Of a DNA stretch of 64,000 bases, positions 1-11,668 are shown one piece after another. The stretch comes from Paraspadella gotoi. Lineage: Eukaryota > Chaetognatha. Made by a program: the position numbers and the translations under genes. Position 1 is the stretch's first letter. Every line of letters begins with the position of its first letter. The notes under the pieces were generated by a model, which did no database searches, was not told the DNA's origin, and saw nothing but the letters and a program-made list of their open reading frames with translations. The stretch spans positions 30,034,099 through 30,098,098 of the forward strand of contig CM119263.1 in assembly GCA_051294375.1 (NCBI GenBank), written 5' to 3'.

Positions 1-293
1 GAGTTAAGAAATTGTCATTTAGGCGACGAGGATAAGATGAATAAAATACTGTAAGTGAGATGGAGGCTTCGAGTTTAAAACAAAAAATAGATAATTATTC
101 TATTGATAGTATCAAGACTTATTAGTATTGAGCTGCGGGCGATAACAACAAAAGTATGAAACGAATAGATACTTTTATAGAAATAAATAATAAAATACTT
201 TACTATTTCAATTGCAATAGAGAAAGCACTTGAGAACGGCAGTTTAATTTAAGAATCAATTAAAGAAGTTGCAGCAACTCTTCAAGAACTTAC

Positions 294-362
294 CTTCGGT
301 GTAAGTGAGGTCGTTTTCTCCCAAGGCCGCGGATGCAGCGGCGATAAACATCTTTTCTTTCT
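294..362 (-). CDS. OTOF: Otoferlin-like gene, candidate exon 6
   Basis: This is a candidate exon downstream of the firm ferlin exons. It has an acceptor ending CCAG and a good donor (GAAG then GTAAGT). It is open in the phase left by exon 5: one base carried in, one base carried out. It encodes about 23 residues, including KMFIAAASAALGENDLTY. The linker between the C2A and C2B domains of otoferlins is poorly conserved, so the protein itself cannot confirm the call. Support is phase and splice-site quality only. The rest of the gene lies beyond the left edge. Confidence 0.4.
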
Positions 363-469
363 CTGGTTCATAAAAAATGGAAAATTACCGATGCCGTTCG
401 ATTGCCATTGCATTTACAGCATCTCACGTATGTCATTGCAGCATATCAAATGTTTCGTTGCACGAGCTC

Positions 470-900
470 AAGTGCATCATTGCATGTCAAGTGCATCATT
501 GCATAATCTCCCTCGCATCATTAAAGCATCTCAAATTCATCATTACAGCATCTGCCAAGTATCATTACAGCATCTTCAGATCATCATTGCAGCATCTTCA
601 GCTCATCAGTTAAGCATCTTCAGATCATCATTGCCGCATCTTCAGATCATCATTGCAGCATCTTCAGATCATCATTGCAGCATCTTCAGATCATCATTGC
701 AGCATCTACAGATCATCATTGCAGCATCTACAGATCATCATTGCAGCATCTTCAGATCATCATTGCAGCATCTTCAGATCATCATTGCAGCATCTACAGA
801 TCATCATTGCAGCATCTACAGATCATCATTGCAGCATCTACAGATCATCATTGCAGCATCTTCAGATCATCATTGCAGCATCTTCAGATCATCATTCCAG
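470..900. repeat. 22-bp minisatellite
   Basis: About 16 near-perfect copies of CAGCATCTTCAGATCATCAT plus TG, with a TTCAG/TACAG variant, run from about 546. More degenerate CATCATT-rich copies extend left to about 470. Because 22 is not a multiple of 3 and the unit has no in-frame stop, all three forward frames stay open. The apparent overlapping proteins here are by-products. The array lies in an intron of the ferlin gene. Confidence 0.9.
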
Positions 901-2689
901 CATTACCGTCGTCGAATCCTTCTTCCTCGTCTCCGTCATCGCCGCCAAATCCTCCGCCGTCGCCTCCACTTATTCCTAACATATTATCTCCGGCCAATGC
1001 GCCTTTAGAAGCTGGAAATAATATTATTAATAATTAATAAATAAATATTCTTTAAAAAATCTTTTACAATAGCTGTCAAGATACTGCTTTATGCCGTCGA
1101 GGTTTTAAGGGTTTACAATTCAAGAATGAAGAAATGAGAGAAGGAGTCGCCAATGGCAACGCGACAAACAAAAACGCAAACTAAACTAAATTGTTTTAGT
1201 ACGGAAGAATTCGATCGAAAATGATTTTTTCAATATTAAAATAAAAATTTTGTTATCAAATTCAATCGAATTCTCCTGGCAGAGTTAATGTAGTAGTTAG
1301 TATTTTATAAGACTGAAAAAAGACTTTGATACGTTTTGATAAAAGATTGAAAATTTTGGACAATCTTTGTCTGTTAATACAACAATAAGTACAACCGATT
1401 TTGATAACCGATTTTGATACTTTAACGATATCTTGAATATAGAATATATGACGTTTCATAGAATATTTGACGTTTCCGTCAGATGCTGGAGAAGAAATCT
1501 TCAGAATGCAGATTCACCACATCAATACTTTTTTTTATTCATCACCAACTAAATGTCTTGTAAATGTTTGTATGATTATCATAATAGTATAATTACTCTG
1601 GTGAATTTCTACGTCTTGGAAATAACAAAACAAATCTAAAAAAATAAAACTCTTTCTAACTTATAATATTTTTTAACGATTACTAATTTTAATCCTATTT
1701 CTCCAACTAATGCACTTTTTTTATTTATCTTTAAACGTAAAATATTTTTAACGATTACTAATTCTTATATTTCTCCAGCTAATTAATGTTTTTTTCATTT
1801 ACCTTGGGTTAATTTGGATTTTTTTATTTTGTTGTTTTTTTTTCTTCCTAGTTATCATTCAGTTAAATTTTTTTTTAAAATTTAGTATTTTTTTATTGAA
1901 GGTTTAGTATCATGTTAATGAAATGCAGTTACTACTGAAAATCTACGCGAATTATTAAAGATGGAATATAACCTATTATATTATTAAAATTTAAATTTAT
2001 ATGCTTTTCCATCCTATTTAAATTTTCTTAGTATACTTTTTGTGATTATGAATAATGTTAATAAAAATATAATATTTTTAAAAACTAAAAAATTAAACCA
2101 TACCAGGAAAATAGCTTGTGAGGGGTTTTGCGCTTCCTTAAAATCAAAACAAAATTCAACAAGATTTTAGTACAATGTTTAACAAGGAATTCATCAGTTT
2201 TTAGATTACAAGTAATATAAATTAATAGTAAAGAATCCAAAAAAATTTAAATTAAGGTCAAGTACGGAATCTGCGACTATTTGGAAAGTTCTGTAAAAAT
2301 AAATTAATAAAATAAAGGTCATTTTTGCACTGTCTCAAATAGCTGTTTCAAACATACCTGCAATATGAGATGACAATTAGCGTAAACAGTATTGCTTTTA
2401 AAACTGACAAACATTTTTACAACTTTTTCTGCGATATCGATAATTATTTAATTAAGCCACAAAACATCGAAACACATATATACAGAAAGGCCCTTCCATA
2501 AACATTTAAATTATACGTTATCAACAAAAATCTACAATTAAAAAGCTCTTACAAACAATAGCTCGTGTTGTAATTACTCTTTTTAAATAGTTCCATGTCA
2601 CATTTCCCAACATCAATCCAAACCCCGCTAAACCCCCTGAACCCCCTAATCACCCACCTTTCTCTCTACCTCACCTCCAATTAACTCAC
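901..2689. other. AT-rich intron of ferlin gene
   Basis: AT-rich sequence between exon 5 and candidate exon 6 of the minus-strand ferlin gene. Short T and A runs are common. I see no convincing exon, RNA gene or recognisable mobile element. Confidence 0.5.
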
Positions 2690-2878
2690 CTTTGACCAGC
2701 GTCGAAGTAACGAATTTGCTGAAGTCTCTCTCCACCAAATCTCGATTCTGTTGTTTGGACGAAAACATGAGAGCGACGTCGTCGTCGGCGTCCGGCAGAC
2801 CCGCCACGCGCTCTTCCGAATCCCAGTCGTCGTCGTCTTCGGGTGCGACCGATTTGGTCGCAGATTTGGAACGGGTCA
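2690..2878 (-). CDS. OTOF: Otoferlin-like gene, exon 5 (acidic linker)
   Basis: The acceptor (CCCGTAG) and donor (AAAG then GTGAGT) are clear. The exon enters and leaves in phase 1, matching exon 4. It encodes about 63 residues of charged linker: an Asp-rich start (APEDDDDWDSEERV), then LPDADDDVALMFSSK and a mixed helix-like stretch ending RDFSKFVTSTLVK. The acidic runs come from GTC/CGTC-type simple repeat on the plus strand. It lies between C2A and the expected C2B, a variable region in otoferlins, so membership rests on phase, strand and position. Forward-strand frames across it are shadows. Confidence 0.65.
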
Positions 2879-3636
2879 CTACGGGAAATGAGGGTGTTGA
2901 GTGCTCAGTTGCTAAGTTTTCTTTATCTACTTTCTTTTTTTTTCATCTTTTCTTTTCATTATTATCGTTCTTTTCTCCCCTTTTTTTATTGGGTCTTCAT
3001 ATATTTTTATACTTTTTTATTATTACAAACTACAATAATCAAGGTATATATTATTAAACACGCTAAAATCAACAACTTTTTATAATTTTTATAAAAATAA
3101 TCAAAACATAGAGAACCCAAAGTGACATTGGACTTAAAATGACGTAAAGGACCTAATGACTGAACTATATCAATCACAAACAACAAAGAACAAAAAGAGA
3201 CGCTAATAAAAACAAAAAGACGCTAATTATTTGACAATTCTTTATTCTTCCCTCTTTTTGTTTTTCTTTCTCTCCTCTTTCTCTTTAAACACTAATCAGC
3301 AAAGCATTCAACTATTAAAAATGATTATTAATTAATCGTAAATGATAGCAATAAACTTTAATGGCAACGAAATTAAAACCATTCAATAATTATTGAAAAC
3401 CCGACAATATACAAATGACTTTGAGGAACTCAAAAAACTGAATTGAAATAATTCAAAAGGCACTTGGCTACAACCTCGCTTATACTGACACTGTACTTCT
3501 TTCTAATTTTTACATTTATTTCTTTAAATTCCCATTTTTTAACTTTCCCCTACGCCGTCCCCCTCAGCCGCTTTCAAGCCTTCCTTACCTTTTCAGCCTC
3601 ACCCCTTCCCCATCCTCGCCTCCGACGAAACCTCAC

Positions 3637-3864
3637 CCGCTTTCAACTTGTTCCTGACCCTCTCGGCGACGCTCTTCGGCCTCCCCACGACCGACGCTCT
3701 GGATGTCGGCCTGGATTGTCGGCCTCCGTAGTCGCCATCGTCGTCGTCGTCGTCAAAATCGTCAAAAAAGTTGGAAGCCGAAGTCATTCGTCCGTCGCGG
3801 TCGTCGTCATCTTCCGCGACGGTTCCCATCAGATCGAAGTCCAGCTCGTCGTCATCGTGCGCCT
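3637..3864 (-). CDS. OTOF: Otoferlin-like gene, exon 4 (acidic linker)
   Basis: The exon starts after an AAAACAG acceptor. The G carried from exon 3 joins AG to give Glu, and the exon ends at a GCGG/GTGAGG donor in phase 1. About 76 residues: an Asp-rich beginning (HDDDELDFDLMGTVAEDDDD), then NFFDDFDDDDDDGDY, then a basic, serine-containing tail (RPTSRASVVGRPKSVAERVR). Human otoferlin also has an acidic then basic/serine linker after C2A (known of the family), so position and character agree, though the sequence is not conserved. The Asp codons are part of a (GTC)n tract on the plus strand. About 500 bp of AT-rich intron separates it from exon 3. Confidence 0.7.
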
Positions 3865-3904
3865 CTGTTTTGGCGGGAAAAACAGGAAGGGAGAGGGGGG
3901 TTAA

Positions 3905-4377
3905 AAATGGCGGGAAAGTTACATCGAGAAATGAGAAATATGTAGGATTTCAAGATAAAAAATATTAACATCCTTCTCTTCATCGTATTATAAATATATT
4001 AAGTAATTTAGCTAATAACCTATTAGATTCGATATTCAAATGAAATAAATTTAGTATAATGTAGTGAAAAAATTAATCTCGCAATTTTGATGAACATATA
4101 TTTATTAAAACGTAAAATAACGTCAATAACGGAATAAAAAAATATAAATTACTTATCCGTTGTCTGACCGATTCATTCAGATTTCGGTAAAACATTCGTC
4201 ACAAAATAAACTTACCCCTGACCTTCATCGATATTTATCCTCGCCCTAAACCGACTCCCACGCATCATTTCCCCAACCCTACCCTAAAACCTCACCCCAA
4301 CCCTAAAACCCTGACCCCCAACCCTTAAACCCTGACCCCTAACCCTTAAACCCTGACCCCAACCTTAAAACCCTCAC
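3905..4377. other. Ferlin intron 3 with degenerate CCCTAAA-like repeats
   Basis: AT-rich intron. At about 4250-4375 it holds imperfect repeats of ACCCTAAAACC, ACCCTTAAACCCTGACCCC and similar. They look telomere-like but are not a uniform 5-, 6- or 7-mer. They abut the exon 3 donor. Confidence 0.6.
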
Positions 4378-4585
4378 CCCGGATCTGCTTCTGTTTCCAT
4401 CTCCACTCTTGCATGTTCGAGTCCGGTGCCATGTAGCTGATCTCCACGGAGACGGTGATCTTGAGGAGACCCCGGTTGAGATCCTCCAACGGTTGGTGGC
4501 GAAGGAAGAGGAAGTTGTCTTCCACGACGCGTTGCATGACCATGCGGAAAAGGCCGAGCACGCGACGGGAACGGTATTTGCGGTC
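4378..4585 (-). CDS. OTOF: Otoferlin-like gene, exon 3 (second half of C2A)
   Basis: It encodes the most conserved part of the ferlin match: DRKYRSRRVLGLFRMVMQRV, then VEDNFLFLRHQPLEDLN, RGLLKITVSVEISYM and APDSNMQEWRWKQKQIR. Otoferlin C2A has the same order: a K/R-L-I/L-G-x-F-R-M-V core, a V-V-E-E/D helix, an N-x-x-L/I-K-x-S/T-V-x-V-E-x-x-Y strand, then a W-containing exit. The acceptor CTCAG and donor GG/GTGAGG are good. The frame enters in phase 0 from exon 2 and leaves in phase 1. In mammals otoferlin acts in Ca2+-dependent vesicle exocytosis; the fly relative is misfire. Another ferlin is possible but fits less well. Confidence 0.85.
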
Positions 4586-4590
4586 CTGAG

Positions 4591-4860
4591 GGATTGATTG
4601 ATTTGATTGATTTACTGATTGATCGATTGAGTGAATAATTGATTTATTTTGGTATTATTATTAAATTATTAAGTGATTAGTTAATTAATAAAATAATGAA
4701 TTGATTAATTAATTAATTAATTAATTAATTATTAAGTGATTGATTGATTGATTGCTTGCATTATTACACTGATTATGTGATTCCGTATCTGATTGATTGA
4801 GTGATTGATTGATTGATTGCTTTCGACGAATCGATTGATCGATTGAATTAATGTTTTGAT
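4591..4860. repeat. TGAT-rich simple repeat
   Basis: Intron 2 of the ferlin gene is largely degenerate (TTGA)n and (TTAA)n simple sequence directly upstream of the exon 3 acceptor. Confidence 0.85.
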
Positions 4861-4977
4861 AAGTAAATAAATAAATGAATAAACAAAGAAATAAATGAAA
4901 GAATGTATAATTTGTAGAATTTAATAATCAGGTGATCAAAACTCACCCAATATCCCGTCACGTGACTTTTTCCTCAC

Positions 4978-5068
4978 CTGAACGATAGAAATCTCGACGA
5001 TTTCATCCTGACTGATTTTCCTCGCGACGGGAAATTGGAATTCTTCGTTTACAGTCACAGATTTTGAC
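4978..5068 (-). CDS. OTOF: Otoferlin-like gene, exon 2 (first half of C2A)
   Basis: The acceptor is TTTCCAG and the donor CAG/GTGAGG. The exon encodes SKSVTVNEEFQFPVARKISQ, then DEIVEISIVQ. This matches the otoferlin C2A pattern of F-D-E-x-F-R/Q-W/F-P-V-A-x-x-I then E-x-L/V-E-I-x-V, and joining to exon 3 keeps the expected spacing before the L-G-x-F-R-M-V motif. A second GT (GGGTGAGT, about 4942) would lengthen the exon. The CAG/GTGAGG choice gives the family length and the right phase. Confidence 0.85.
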
Positions 5069-5390
5069 CTGGAAATTCGTGGGTGAGGAATTGTAGAAGT
5101 GAAATGTTTGGGTAAGGGTTGGCTTTAGGATAAGGCCGGTTTTCCCTAATATTCACTGACCCTTTAATATATCCGTTCACAAAATTAACAACGCTCTCAC
5201 AACTCCAACGACCCCTATCAACTAATTCAATCACAACTCGGACTATTCCAATCAGTACTTCCAAAACCACCAATCAAACTTCGAATCTAATCACTCACTC
5301 CCCACATTACTAATCACCGCTCATTCACCGAGAATCATCAGATCACCAAATCCCAATCACCAATCACTCGCAAATCGCCAAATCGCTCAC

Positions 5391-5519
5391 CCGTCCTTGT
5401 CGTATCTCATCTGTCGACTCAGATGATTCGCGCTCCTGAATTTCGCCTGAACGTAAGAAGCTCCGCCTCGAGGAATGTTTGAAGTGGTTCACCGATTTGA
5501 TGCGGAGGAAGAGCGCCAT
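5391..5519 (-). CDS. OTOF: Otoferlin-like gene, exon 1 (start, apparent frameshift)
   Basis: The exon begins ATG with MALFLRIKSVNHFKH, which parallels the start of vertebrate otoferlin (M-A-L-x-V-x-L-K-T/S-V). After about 15 codons the family-like reading moves to another frame: PRGGASYVQAKFRSANHLSR, then QMRYDKDG. That aligns with the R-G-x-x-x-x-x-A-K-V-x-F-R strand of C2A. A single extra base near 5473-5478 would explain it. Treating one base as extra gives phase 2 at the GG/GTGAGC donor, exactly what exon 2 needs. A consensus error is the simplest explanation; a recent disabling mutation cannot be excluded. Confidence 0.75.
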
Positions 5520-6330
<811 letters not shown>

Positions 6331-7930
6331 GAAACCTGATTTTTTTTTTCTCCGTAATCTTTCTTCTTCGTCATCAAGAGGAAAATGATAAAAAATCTTG
6401 GGAACTCGTTGAGCGACTTTCGACAACGTTGTCGCAGTTTTTGTCGTCGTCATTGTCATCGTTGTATTAGTTGTCGTCGTCATTGTCGTCGTCGTTGTTG
6501 TCGTTTTGAGGTCGAAGCCACATTGATAGAAGGACGAACTTCCGTAACGATTTGAGAAAATCTGACGACTCGATTGTCCCCAGTTTTAAAAATACGAGAA
6601 AGAATGTCATCTGTTTTCTGTCTTATGGGAAGAGAATTTAAAAATAAAAAGGAACCATGAAAAAACATCATGATTGACTAAAAAAAGTAGTAAAATAATG
6701 ACTTCAGATAACATATTACTGATTAAATTAAACTAAATTTACTCGATTGTTTCAAACCAGATTTTTTATTATCGAGTTTTTTCCCCCGAAGAGAGAGGGA
6801 TTGTTTTGCGAACTGATTAGAAATTTCTGGATCGGAAATTTCACAAAAATTTGACATTAACGTGAACATTTTTATTCAAAAATTAAATTGTACGTATCAA
6901 TTAAGAAAAAAAGTCAGGTTAATATCGGTCTCTTATACTAAAATAGGCAAGTCATATCTCTATTTCATTTAAAGGGATAGAATATCAGAGACATTTATTT
7001 TTTACCCGTGATTCTTCTTCTGCGAGTCTTAAGTCGAAATTCCACATTTAAGTTTAAACCAATTTTTTTCGCGTGAAATCCGCCAATTAAATGTACTAAT
7101 TTGTGTTACGATTTTGTTAAAGAACTAAATTCACTGATTTGACTGTTTAAGCCGGTTCCTTTTTTAACCAAAACCGATCTTATTATTAAGCAAGATTAAA
7201 CCTTCTCTTACCTTTGTTGACATAAACTTTGTTGACTTTTTTTATTCGATCAAACTTGAAGAAAATTTTTTTTGTTAAAAGTACCAGACAGGGTTGCTAA
7301 GTTGCTTGGCCGATATACCAGGGGAAAATGTTTGAATTTTTAATGTTTCTTCATTATTTTGGAAAGTAATACCTAATATGGTGATAGTTTCACTAATCAG
7401 CTCTGTCAAATCATTTGAAAAAACGTTTAAAATAAAAATAAAATGATTTAAATATAATTCTAATATTCAATTAGAAATCTAGGGCAGGAAATAACTTATA
7501 ACCTTGTGTTGTATAGATGTTCCCTCTATTTCCAGAAGACAACACTAACATCCCTCTCCCAAATACATAACAAAAAAATTATACTTCATTTAGAAAATAT
7601 AATTAAATCTAATAGATAGTAGAATATATAAAATTTTTACATTAATTTTTAAATTTTAATAAAAAAATTTGAAGTCTAAAATATAAAAACAAGTAATCTT
7701 GCAATTTTTTCCTAAAGATTAAATAATAAAATTCATATCAGAAATACATTTATCATAACACAAGTCCTAAGTCTAAAAATACCTGGACATTAAACACCAA
7801 AAAATCTCTCACTGTGAGAATCTCAGTGTGAGAATTGCGAATACTGCGAAGTCTATTCTCACCCAGAAACTCGACTTTCACTTCGTGTTTCACTGGATTC
7901 TACTCGCGTTCAAACGCGTTTCCATGACAT
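6331..7930. other. Intergenic AT-rich DNA
   Basis: A GTC/GTT triplet-rich patch at about 6430-6505 and otherwise AT-rich unique-looking sequence. I see no credible exon. Confidence 0.5.
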
Positions 7931-8067
7931 TCACCTCCTCTTCCTCCTCCTATTTCTCCTCCTCCTCCTCCTCCACCTCCTCCCACACAGCTCCTCACCA
8001 TAGAATCACCATATCTTCTCGCTATTCTGTCCCACAGAGAACCAACGAAAGAACGTATTAAAATGAA

Positions 8068-8148
<81 letters not shown>

Positions 8149-8177
8149 CACTCTCTCTCCTCTCTCTCTCTCTCTCG
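7931..8177. repeat. (TCC)n then (TC)n microsatellite
   Basis: A CTC/TCC-rich block at 7936-7982 is followed by about 105 bp of nearly pure (TC)n at 8071-8177. The Arg-Glu and Ser-Leu open frames here are artefacts of the dinucleotide. Confidence 0.95.
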
Positions 8178-8770
8178 AATTCGACTCTCCCATTCCACAT
8201 CGTTTACAGTTTCGTTTTAATCAACAAACCATAATTTTTTTTTAAATTTCCGAGAAAAAAAATTATCTTTTTTCATCAAAACAAACAACAATTCGCGCGT
8301 TAATTCAGACCCAAAAAAAAAATTAAAAACGTCATGAAATTAATTTTAAACAAATGTAACAGATAATTTACATTCTGGAAATAGAGTTAGAAATGTTTAA
8401 AACGTCCCGTTATGAAATACTATTGAAATTAGTATATAACCAATACAAAAGTTTATTAAATCATTTCATAGATAAATGTAATTGTAATAAATGAAACTTG
8501 AGCACTCCGTTATTTTCAGCTCATTAAAATTTATTTCAAAGAGTTTTTGAAAATTATCAACTAATTTGAAAATAAATAAAATGGAAATACAATATAAACT
8601 TCCAAATAAAAATTAATAATGAAACCGACTTTGTTTATAGTAGAAAAATAAAATTTCGTTTTGGCCAAAAAAAAACATTTTTCACGGAATCCAATTTTCA
8701 ATTTCCCAGGTAAAGAGTCGAGTGAGAGTAATGGAGTGGATTCGTTTGATGGAACCGAAGGATTGCACCG
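8178..8770. other. Intergenic AT-rich DNA
   Basis: AT-rich sequence with no recognisable gene or repeat. Confidence 0.5.
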
Positions 8771-9125
8771 CAGTGGGGCAGCGGAGCATGGCACGGGATG
8801 ATAGCAGCGGAGCATGGCTCGGGATGATAGCAGCGGACCGTGGCACTGGATGATGGCACCGTTAGATGGTGCCGTGTTAAATGGGTATTGGCACCGCAGA
8901 AACGCGAGCTCGAAATGGCTTCTTGTTATGAGACTCGAACGAAACTGGAACCTTTTTTTTTCGCCGAAACTGGAGCCAAATATAGTAGAAGAGCTCGAGA
9001 CGGTTCCATCCGCTGGCGCCAGAGAATCCCAGGTCATGCCATTCTATGCCACGCCCATGCCATGCTATTCTATGCCACGCCCATGCTATTCTATGCCACG
9101 CCCATGCCATGCCATGCCATGCTGT
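8771..9125. repeat. Two ~26-bp minisatellites
   Basis: At 8780-8870 there are about three copies of a GCAGCGGAGCATGGCACGGG-type unit ending ATGATA. At 9036-9122 there are about three copies of GCTATTCTATGCCACGCCCA-type units that collapse into GCCAT repeats. They flank about 160 bp of more complex sequence with open frames on both strands but no family resemblance. Confidence 0.75.
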
Positions 9126-9215
9126 AAATTGAAAACGCGCATTATCCTATTATTTTTCGGAATGTTTTGTTTTTTTTCAATTTCACATTTCTTCAAATGA
9201 AATTCACGAACAGAG

Positions 9216-9217
<2 letters not shown>

Positions 9218-9292
<75 letters not shown>
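9218..9292. repeat. (TC)n microsatellite
   Basis: About 75 bp of pure TC/CT dinucleotide. Confidence 0.95.
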
Positions 9293-9294
<2 letters not shown>

Positions 9295-9469
9295 TGTCCG
9301 GCCTTTCTCTCCGGCGACTTTGAGACGATGCCGGATCGTAAACATAAATATGATCCTGAATGTGGAAACCTTGTGCAAGGACGGGGGGAGAGAAGGGGGG
9401 GGGGTGAGGAGTGAGGACAAGTAGAAATGAGAGTAAAGGGAGGAAAAAAAGGAAAAGGACAAAAAGTCT

Positions 9470-9830
9470 GGGGAAGTTAGCTTATTTATTTAATGAATGG
9501 ATAATTTTTATATTGGTTGTACCAATTTCATAAAATTAAGCTCCTTGTATTTTGATGCTGGGCGGAGTACAATATAGTATTCCCCGATCTTATACTTAAG
9601 GGAGTGGTCTTTTCATACAATTGAAACATTCTTTGAAACATTATCCTACTTTATTGATAGGGAAGCCAGGTACTCAGGGAGTGAATAAACGGGACTGTGA
9701 GAGAGTCTTGATTGAAAGCTTGCAGGGACCTGCTATGTCATTATCTTGTAAGAGTGATGGAGGCCTGTCCAAAGTCAGGGGCAAGATAGCTTATTTATTA
9801 AATAAATGGTTAATTTTGTTGGCTACCATT
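9470..9830 (-). repeat. Dispersed monomer of the 335-bp satellite family
   Basis: The reverse complement matches the repeat unit arrayed at 25-28 kb along its length: landmarks TTGGTACAACCAATATAAAA, CTTGCCCCTGACTTTGGACA, CAAGACTCTCTCACAG and ATTAGATCGGGGAATACTTA are all present. It is a single copy outside the array. It shows the unit also occurs singly, as a transposed element would. Confidence 0.85.
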
Positions 9831-10037
9831 ACCATTATACTATTACCATTACCATTAATCCATTATACCATTACCATTACCAATTTCATAATAAAATGGG
9901 ATAGAAAACATAGGAAGGTAGGAACGAGGAATTGGGAGGAATTATTAAAGGACTACATTATCAAAAATTGAAATAAAAATAAACTCACTGCCCAAGCTTA
10001 CCATCATGAGCGAGAGATTATGCAAAGTTTCGCTTCC

Positions 10038-10147
10038 TCACCTTCGTTCACTGATTTCCTTTCTTCGGGACTCTGAGGGTAAGTCGCTCGTAGGTGAGGT
10101 TTTTTCGAGTAAACACTTTCTTCTGCTGCGGGACATTCTCGGCTTCA
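10038..10147 (-). CDS. Candidate orphan exon
   Basis: A minus-strand open segment from a TTTTGACAG acceptor to a strong-looking donor (CGAAG then GTGAGG). It is open throughout in one frame with basic, serine-rich content (KPRMSRSRRKCLLEKTSPTS). It has no recognised family, and no neighbouring exon was found to join it. A (TTG)n run lies just upstream. It could be part of an unrecognised gene or chance. Confidence 0.2.
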
Positions 10148-10249
10148 CTGTCAAAAGTTGTTGTTGTTGTTGTTGTTGTGATTTTCGGTGAAATATTTTC
10201 CTAAAAGTGTCGAGGACGGGCGACTTCAATTTTGGTCAAAACTCTTTGC

Positions 10250-10599
10250 TCGTCATCATCCTGTCATCGTCGTCTTTGTTGTCACCGTCGTCCTCGTTAT
10301 GTCATCGTCGGCGTAGTCGTCGTCGTCGTCTTTACCATTCCGTCATCATCTTTGTCATCTTCATTTTAACATCTTCCTCGTCGTCATCATCTTCGTCTTT
10401 GTCATCAGCTTCGTCTTCGTCTTCGTCTTTAACATTGTCGTCTTCGTCGTCATCATCGCCTTTGTCGTCGTCGACGTCGTCTTCGTCGTCGTCTTCATCT
10501 TAACCCCTCCTTTCTCTTCTCGGTCGACATTGACTAAAGACTTTCTCTCTCTTCGAGTTTCTCTTGTTTTGGTCTGAGAAACGATTTTCAACGCGGGGC

Positions 10600-10657
<58 letters not shown>
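10250..10657. repeat. GTC/CAT triplet tract and (GA)n
   Basis: About 250 bp of CGTC, GTCATC and TCGTCG triplets (10250-10500) then a (GA)n tract (10603-10657). The poly-Ser and Thr-rich frames here are simple-sequence artefacts. Confidence 0.9.
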
Positions 10658-10661
<4 letters not shown>

Positions 10662-10829
10662 CGTCGGGATCTGATTTTCATATCTGCGAGGATTAAGGAC
10701 CTTGAAGCTCTTTTTAAATTTATAGTATTAAGCCTAAGGATTAAAAAGTATTGATATTCTACATCATATTTTTATTCATGTTGCGGAATTTTAAATTAAC
10801 TTTACTTAAATCAAGTCCTAAAATCGAGT

Positions 10830-11091
10830 GCCTCGTTCTAATATCCTCATCCACATAGAGCTAAATCTTCCGCTCCTACCTTTCTTAATTATTGCTCCAT
10901 CGCTTCTGCTCCTACTTTTCTTAATTATTGCGCTTCGTGAGTGCCTCGTTCTAATCTTTTCATCCACATAAAGATAAATTTCATGCTCCTACTTTTCTTA
11001 ATTATTGCTTTATCACTTCTGCTCCTACTTTTCTTAATTATTGCTCCATCGCTTCTGCTCCTACTTTTCTTAATTATTGCTCCATCGCTTC
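10830..11091. repeat. 36-bp minisatellite, left part
   Basis: Repeats of a 36-bp unit containing CTCCTACTTTTCTTAATTAT and TGCTCCATCGCTTCTG. The array is interrupted at 11092 by an LTR-like insertion and resumes at 11669. A GTGAGTGCCTCGTTCTAAT leader occurs at the start of both parts. Confidence 0.85.
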
Positions 11092-11668
11092 TGTGGGAGA
11101 TTGTATTAAAAACATTGTTTGAGCACTTAGCTCTAACCTAATTTGTACCTTGTAGATTTCACTGGCCGAAGCCATTTCACTCTCAAAAATAAGAATCAAT
11201 CCAAATACGAGATTTTAATAAAATAATCAGAGCAGAGCAACAAGAGTGAGCTATTGAGAAATAAGAGAGCCAGAGAGAGAGAGCTAAGATAGAGAGAGAG
11301 CTCAAATAGAGCTCAAAGCTGTACAAAAATAATAATTCAATGATTAGAATTCATTTCAAAGAGTTACAAATATTTCATCATGTTACCTAATGTTTCCTGG
11401 GCAATCTCCTAAAAGTTTAACATCTACTGCCCTTTTATACTTCTTTAAATTTAAATAGACCAATTAAAAACGACTTTCGACTTGAGAATACTACCAATAA
11501 TTGGATCAGAAAGGTCTCGTCCAATCAGAATATAAGAACTAATAATAACCAATGAAATCAAAGAATAGAGGACGAGTTTGAGAATTTAAGCTAGTAACGT
11601 TATTGGTATTCCTATAAAACCGAATATTAATTTCGAAAATTAACTAAATATTTATAAACTATTTAACA
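11092..11668. mobile_element. Solo LTR with 5-bp target duplication
   Basis: A 577-bp segment splits the 36-bp minisatellite. It begins TGTGGGAGATTGTATTA and ends TATTTAACA, so it has TG...CA termini typical of long terminal repeats. Both sides carry GCTTC (11087-11091 and 11669-11673). Removing the segment and one GCTTC restores the minisatellite unit exactly (CATCGCTTCTGCTCCTAC). That is the signature of LTR integration followed by LTR-LTR recombination. The TGTGGGAG start recalls BEL/Pao or Ty3 LTRs, but the superfamily is not settled. No internal coding region is present. Confidence 0.8.

Noticed and set aside
546-900. CRISPR-like regular repeats
   Set aside because: No spacers; units are directly adjacent, and the window is animal DNA.
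2692-3057. Plus-strand frames over the ferlin linker exons (also 3464-3904 and 4409-4597)
   Set aside because: Antisense shadows of minus-strand exons that have splice sites and family matches.
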